NCBI GenBank assembly: GCA_035267045.1 | Contig: DATFMH010000018.1 | Location: 1-9,515 of the forward strand | Reading direction: 5' to 3' | DNA: 9,515 bases | Origin: DATFMH01 sp035267045 | Lineage (GTDB): Bacteria > Bacteroidota > Rhodothermia > Balneolales > DATFMH01 | Shown here: piece by piece, positions 6,145 through 9,515 of the stretch | Position numbering within the stretch: the first letter of the stretch is position 1 | Layout of the letters: each line of letters opens with the position of its first letter | The notes under the pieces: model-generated | Told to the model about the DNA's origin: nothing | The model's database searches: none | Seen by the model: only the letters and a program-made list of their open reading frames with translations | Position numbers and translations under genes: made by a program

Positions 6145-6573
6145 ATGAATGGCATATCCAGGCTTATCCTAAAATCCGGGCTAACGGTTTTTGTTTTCAT
6201 CATAATCATAGCTGCAGGCTGTTCCAGTAATAATAATATTACAAATACAAACCCGGTACCGGACACTTATTACGGTCATCATATCCAGGTTATTTTCAAT
6301 CAGACCTGTGGGAGCGGAAGTGGCAATTGTCATATTAATGGATCAGCGTATGGGGTGAACCTCTCCAGTTATAATAATGTCATGAACAGTTTTAGTTCAG
6401 AGTACGGTAAAAAAGTTATTATACCCGGTAATGCCACCGGTAGTCCTTTATATGATAAAATTGGTCCGAATCCACGACATGGTTATCGAATGCCGTGGGG
6501 ACGTTCTCCTTTAAGTGCGGCACAAATCGATACCATTAGAGTATGGATTAATAACGGGGCTACCGACAAATGA
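6145..6573 (+). CDS. Lipoprotein with atypical cytochrome-c-like domain
   Basis: The 142-residue protein has a type II signal peptide: basic start, helix FVFIIIIAAG, lipobox cysteine C26, then a polar SSNNN linker. The rest follows the planctomycete-type cytochrome c domain common in Bacteroidota lipoproteins. Elements seen are IQVIFNQTC (47-55), a following CH (C62, H63), VNLSSYNNVM (72-80), VIIPGNATGSPLYDKI (91-106), RMPWG with a candidate axial Met M116, and IDTIRVWINNGA (128-139). The cysteine spacing is C-x6-C-H, wider than the C-x2-C-H of normal c-type haem sites and than the C-x4-C-H often seen in this subgroup. Covalent haem binding is therefore doubtful. It overlaps the next gene by ATGA, so translation is coupled. 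It is probably anchored in the outer membrane or periplasm, with a redox or metal-binding role by inference only. Confidence 0.82.
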   Translation: MNGISRLILKSGLTVFVFIIIIAAGCSSNNNITNTNPVPDTYYGHHIQVIFNQTCGSGSGNCHINGSAYGVNLSSYNNVMNSFSSEYGKKVIIPGNATGSPLYDKIGPNPRHGYRMPWGRSPLSAAQIDTIRVWINNGATDK

Positions 6574-7151
6574 GTTCTAATCATAGATTACACCAAATTT
6601 TATCGATATTTATCTGCCTCATAGTCATATTTATTATGAGTCCGGGAAAGGTACTGGCTCAGATTTATAAAACAGAACACGGATATGCCCAGTTCTATTC
6701 TCGGTCCACTTTGGAAAATTTTACGGGTAAATCGAACTATCTCGTCGGCCAGGTGAATCTGGCTGATTCATCTGTTTCTTTTTATTTGGATTTAAGCACC
6801 TTAAGTACCGGTGTAAAACTGCGCGATGAACACATGCAGGAAGAGTTTTTGCAAACAGACAAATATCCTTTCGCCCAGTTTTACGGTAAAATTACCTCTC
6901 CATTTAACCCGGCTTCAACCGATACACAACATGTAACCGTGAAGGGTAAATTCAAGATTCATGGTGTATCCAGACATATAACCGTAAACGGCATTTTAAA
7001 AAAATCACCACATCAATTATTTATACATGCAGCCTGGAAACTCCAACTGCCTGATTATAATATCGAAATACCGAAGATTTTATTTATGAAGGTCAATAAA
7101 GTACAGGCTATTTCTATAAAAGCCACCTTACAGGAAAAAAAGAAAAGCTGA
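6570..7151 (+). CDS. YceI-like periplasmic lipocalin-fold protein
   Basis: The 193-residue protein has a signal peptide cleaved after VLA (residue 30). The mature part follows the YceI pattern: YKTEHGYAQFYSRSTLENFTGKSN (strands and loop, 33-56), GQVNLADSSVSFYLDLSTL (60-78), the signature LRDEHMQEEFLQTDKYPFAQFYGKI (84-108), then VTVKGKFKIHGVSRHITVNG in the next sheet. YceI proteins form a beta-barrel that binds polyisoprenoid chains such as quinone tails. The ligand here is not visible from sequence. The length is normal for an exported member. Its start lies inside the end of the lipoprotein gene, and the DUF5777 barrel gene begins 44 bp after its stop codon, so it is the middle gene of the operon. 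Confidence 0.9.
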   Translation: MSSNHRLHQILSIFICLIVIFIMSPGKVLAQIYKTEHGYAQFYSRSTLENFTGKSNYLVGQVNLADSSVSFYLDLSTLSTGVKLRDEHMQEEFLQTDKYPFAQFYGKITSPFNPASTDTQHVTVKGKFKIHGVSRHITVNGILKKSPHQLFIHAAWKLQLPDYNIEIPKILFMKVNKVQAISIKATLQEKKKS

Positions 7152-7195
7152 CCGCCATTTAAAAAAATATTTCCATACACAAAAATTTATCCGAT

Positions 7196-8080
7196 ATGCT
7201 ACGTAAATATTTTCGAAACCTCTTCATTGTTCTATTCGTAATGGCCGGAACTTTGGCACATAATGCATATGGCCAGGAATTAACCCCTCACCTGGCTCAT
7301 GTTAATAAACCTGTTAAAGCCGTATTTAAAGCTCCAACGGTTGTTTTGGCCAATTCTGTAAAGAATCTCTATAAAAGCACCTTGAATATGTCTATTTACC
7401 ATACTTTTGGATTAGTCAGCTCAGGAGTTAAACAATTTTACGGCCTCGATCAAGGCGCTAATGTTCGTTTGGGACTCGATTATGGAATAACAGACAATTT
7501 ATCTGTCGGACTTAGCAGAACGAGTATCGGTAAAATTGTCACCGCCCGATTTAAATATAGTATCCTGCATCAAATGAAAGATAATAGCGTGCCTTTGGAA
7601 TTGGCTATGGCCGGAAATGCCAGTATTACAACCATCCAGAAGCCATTTAAGGGATCATATACTGTAGGAGACAGGATGAGTTTTATGTATGAGCTGATGG
7701 CAGCACGTAAGTTTTCTCCTAAACTGAGTTTGCAGGTGGCCCCTATATTCGCTCATTATAACAGGGTATATGCCGGACAAAAAAATAATTATTTCGGTGT
7801 CGGACTCTCAGGCCGTTATAAATTAACCGGACATACCGCCCTGGCCATTGAATATATTCCCGAAGTAAATAAAGCCCAGGGTATTTATAATACTTTTTCT
7901 GTTGACTTAAACCTTGAAACTGGTGGTCATGTTTTTCAACTCTTCTTCACTAATGCTCAGGATTTGACGATGCAGGGAATGTTGCGCAATACCCGAAATA
8001 ATTTCTGGGCCGGCGATTTCAGATTCGGTTTTAACATAAACCGCATCTTCTGGTTCAAGGATAAACCTTCCGACAATTAA
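7196..8080 (+). CDS. DUF5777-family outer-membrane beta-barrel protein
   Basis: The 294-residue protein has a signal peptide ending AYG (residue 26, with Q27 next). The mature protein is made of alternating amphipathic strands. Family-like segments include LNMSIYHTFGLV (63-74), GLDQGANVRLGLDYGITDNLSVGL (83-106), MYELMAARKFSPKLSLQVAPIF, GLSGRYKLTGHTALAIEYIP, and the characteristic ETGGHVFQLFFTNAQ (241-255). The chain ends with strand FRFGFNINRIFWF close to the C-terminus, as outer-membrane barrels do. No enzymatic motif is seen and the function of the family is not established. It is third in the operon with the lipoprotein and YceI-like genes, which suggests an outer-membrane partner for the ligand or redox step they handle. 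The ATG follows an A-rich leader without a Shine-Dalgarno sequence. Confidence 0.87.
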   Translation: MLRKYFRNLFIVLFVMAGTLAHNAYGQELTPHLAHVNKPVKAVFKAPTVVLANSVKNLYKSTLNMSIYHTFGLVSSGVKQFYGLDQGANVRLGLDYGITDNLSVGLSRTSIGKIVTARFKYSILHQMKDNSVPLELAMAGNASITTIQKPFKGSYTVGDRMSFMYELMAARKFSPKLSLQVAPIFAHYNRVYAGQKNNYFGVGLSGRYKLTGHTALAIEYIPEVNKAQGIYNTFSVDLNLETGGHVFQLFFTNAQDLTMQGMLRNTRNNFWAGDFRFGFNINRIFWFKDKPSDN

Positions 8081-8124
8081 CCGTTAAAAGGTGTCGGCCT
8101 TATAGACGTTGTCAAAAAAAACTA

Positions 8125-8159
8125 TATATAAATCAGCTTAATATAACCTGATTTATATA
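8125..8159 (-). terminator. AT-rich terminator-like hairpin, minus strand
   Basis: TATATAAATCAG (8125-8136) pairs with CTGATTTATATA (8148-8159) across an 11-nt loop. On the minus strand the stem leads into a run of seven T residues, so it could terminate leftward transcripts from the MFS gene, whose stop lies about 250 bp away. It sits 44 bp past the DUF5777 stop and could also act as a 3' end structure for that operon, although no T-run follows on the plus strand. Confidence 0.5.
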
Positions 8160-8288
8160 GGTATTCAATTATGATTCCAAACGGTAGATGGGTGACCGTG
8201 TACGGTGGCCGTTTTGAAACGATGATCAGGTTCATACCACAAACTACTTTTTCATCAGTCTACTTGAAATTCTTGCTCTTTAATTTCC

Positions 8289-8307
8289 TTATGTCGAATT
8301 CACGTTA
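8289..8307 (+). repeat. Intergenic motif TTATnTCGAAnnCACGTTA, copy 2
   Basis: This copy matches 100-118 at 16 of 19 positions and is followed by ATATAAATCGAG. It includes an EcoRI-like GAATTC in place of GAACCC of the first copy. It lies in a gene-free spacer, like the first copy. Confidence 0.4.
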
Positions 8308-8342
8308 ATATAAATCGAGTGGAAGCAGAGCGTCCGGGTGTG

Positions 8343-8369
8343 CGTTACGAGGCAAACAGCCTCGTAACG
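8343..8369. repeat. Strong 11-bp intergenic hairpin
   Basis: CGTTACGAGGC (8343-8353) and GCCTCGTAACG (8359-8369) form a perfect 11-bp stem around an AAACA loop. No T-run follows on either strand, so it is not a classical intrinsic terminator. It begins 37 bp beyond the MFS stop codon and may be a transcript 3'-end stabiliser, a Rho-linked stop or a palindromic repeat unit. Confidence 0.6.
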
Positions 8370-8405
8370 AGATACCTATTTTGTTAATTGATCATTGCTA
8401 ACTAT

Positions 8406-9515
8406 TTACAGTTCTAAAGCTTCCTCGGCCGGTATTTCGGCATAAACATCGTCTACATCATGTACAAAAAGTGTCAGTACAGCTGCAATGAGTAATGAAA
8501 TTCCGCCGAGTACAAGAGCATAGACGGCTTCATTATTAAACAGATGCCGGATGAAAGGGCCAAGAATTCCCGCTGCCGTAATTTGCGGAAGAACAATGAA
8601 GAAATTAAAAATTCCCATATATACACCCATCTTTTTTTGAGGCAACGCCCCTGCAAGAATAGCATAAGGCATAGCAAGAATACTCGCCCAAGCCACACCA
8701 ATACCCAGTTCCGAAATGACCAACGTGTGAGGACTCGATATAAAATAAAATGATATAAGTCCTAATCCTCCAAGAACAAGCGAAATACTATGAACAACTT
8801 TTCTGCTGGTCATTTTAGCAAATGGTGATAATAGAAATGCTACGACAGCGGCAAACCCATTATAAACCCCAAATAAAACCCCAACCCAGTTGGCTCCCTG
8901 ATTATATAAAACGGATGTCGGATCATCGGTACCATAAATGTGATGAGTCACAGCGGCTGTGGAATAAATCCACATAGCAAACATTGCAAACCATGAGAAA
9001 AACTGAATAAAAGCAAGCTGACGCATCGTTGAGGGCATTTCGTAAAGATCAACCACGATTTGAACCAGACCCGTATCCGCTTTGTCGTGCCGTATTAAAA
9101 ACGACGATATCAACTGAACGAATCCGAAAGCGCCTAATAACCCGCTTAAAATGTATAGCTCTTTTTCCCATTGGGTATAGTAAACAATAATGGCAAATAC
9201 TAAACCGGCAATAATCCAAATCCATCCGGTTTTTAAAAAGGAGACGGCATAACCGGCATGCACTATATCATGATCAACTTCTTTATTGGCAGATGTGGAT
9301 TGTTCATCATCAAAAGCATCCATTTCTTCCGGTGAATACTCTTTAGTCCGGAAAACCGTCCAAAGCACACCACTGATAAAAACAGCCGCTCCAATATAAA
9401 ACGACCAAGCTACCGATTCCGGGATCTCTCCGGAGGGTGCGGTATTTGCAATGTTAAAAAAGTTGGTTAACACATAGGGTAAGACGGAGGCAACAACCGC
9501 TCCCAAACCAATGAA
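8406..9515 (-). CDS. SLC45-like MFS sugar transporter, 5' end cut off
   Basis: An open frame of 369 residues continues past the right edge of the window with no credible start, so the gene is partial; about 150 N-terminal residues should lie beyond it. It is an inner-membrane major facilitator protein with about nine helices visible. Blocks typical of the Bacteroidota SLC45-like group are present: FIGLGAVVASVLPYVLTNFF at the visible start, FYIGAAVFISGVLWTVF followed by the RTKEYSPEEMDAF loop, GVYNGFAAVVAFLLSPFA, and near the C-terminus ILAMPYAILAGALP with KMGVYMGIFNFFIVLPQI. Related genes often lie beside maltose or other alpha-glucan utilisation genes, so a disaccharide is a plausible substrate, but nothing visible here confirms that. 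The chain ends with a short acidic tail. Confidence 0.88.
   Translation of the reverse strand, partial: FIGLGAVVASVLPYVLTNFFNIANTAPSGEIPESVAWSFYIGAAVFISGVLWTVFRTKEYSPEEMDAFDDEQSTSANKEVDHDIVHAGYAVSFLKTGWIWIIAGLVFAIIVYYTQWEKELYILSGLLGAFGFVQLISSFLIRHDKADTGLVQIVVDLYEMPSTMRQLAFIQFFSWFAMFAMWIYSTAAVTHHIYGTDDPTSVLYNQGANWVGVLFGVYNGFAAVVAFLLSPFAKMTSRKVVHSISLVLGGLGLISFYFISSPHTLVISELGIGVAWASILAMPYAILAGALPQKKMGVYMGIFNFFIVLPQITAAGILGPFIRHLFNNEAVYALVLGGISLLIAAVLTLFVHDVDDVYAEIPAEEALEL

Larger units (their letters stand above)
8081..8405. other. Spacer between convergent operon and MFS gene
   Basis: No gene is supported. The region contains an AT-rich terminator-like hairpin, one copy of the intergenic TCGAA/CACGTTA motif and a strong GC-containing hairpin, each listed separately. 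The stretch 8170-8240 has several ACGGT/ACCGT words (for example at 8180-8184 and 8195-8199) but no clean symmetrical element. Confidence 0.5.

Noticed and set aside
6045..6266. Minus-strand 73-codon frame overlapping the lipoprotein start
   Set aside because: It is antisense to the lipoprotein signal peptide, so its hydrophobic look mirrors that sequence, and it shows no family features.
8474..8753. Frames in other registers inside the MFS gene
   Set aside because: They are shadows of the transporter coding sequence without supporting features.
9504..9506. TTG as the start codon of the MFS protein
   Set aside because: The frame is open to the window edge, residues FIG before it fit the family, and about 150 N-terminal residues are missing. 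The gene is truncated by the window.
1..9515. CRISPR array, tRNA, rRNA or phage genes
   Set aside because: No regularly spaced repeats, no cloverleaf-like sequence with a TTCGA arm and CCA end, and no structural phage or integrase sequence were seen.

Overview
The window looks like a low-G+C chromosome segment from a member of the Bacteroidota or a close FCB-group relative. The evidence is a DUF5777-type outer-membrane beta-barrel gene (a family I know mainly from Bacteroidota), an SLC45-like MFS transporter of the Bacteroidota type, and start codons that follow A/T-rich leaders with almost no Shine-Dalgarno sequences. I cannot place it below phylum level.

Layout. Positions 1-350 are non-coding. 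A decayed C-terminal fragment of a GT39/ArnT-like membrane glycosyltransferase follows (to 692). On the minus strand a terminator at 769-798 closes a two-gene unit: a LeuT-like sodium-coupled amino-acid transporter (951-2621) and, starting at the base after its stop codon, a 45-residue MetS-like small membrane subunit (813-950). An AT-rich divergent spacer of about 550 bp separates this from an exported S1/P1-type nuclease (3181-4008, plus). QueA (4022-5017, minus) converges on the nuclease. A Dabb-domain protein (5209-5520, plus) diverges from QueA.

Behind the Dabb gene lies a short mobile-element relic. It is about 286 bp (5538-5823), has 12-bp terminal inverted repeats matching at 11 of 12 positions, and is flanked by a perfect direct repeat of 9-11 bp that looks like a target-site duplication. 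It carries no transposase, so it is MITE-like or an internally deleted insertion sequence.

At 6145-8080 three plus-strand genes form a cell-envelope operon: a small lipoprotein with a cytochrome-c-like (planctomycete-type) domain but an odd C-x6-C-H motif, a secreted YceI-like lipocalin-fold protein overlapping it by ATGA, and a DUF5777 outer-membrane barrel. All three carry export signals, and together they are the best candidate here for an undescribed functional system. I know no established function for the trio.

The right end holds a spacer with hairpins and a diverged copy of a motif also present near position 100. The C-terminal two thirds of an SLC45-like MFS sugar transporter (8406-9515, minus) then runs off the window edge. 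I see no tRNA, rRNA, CRISPR array or defence genes.
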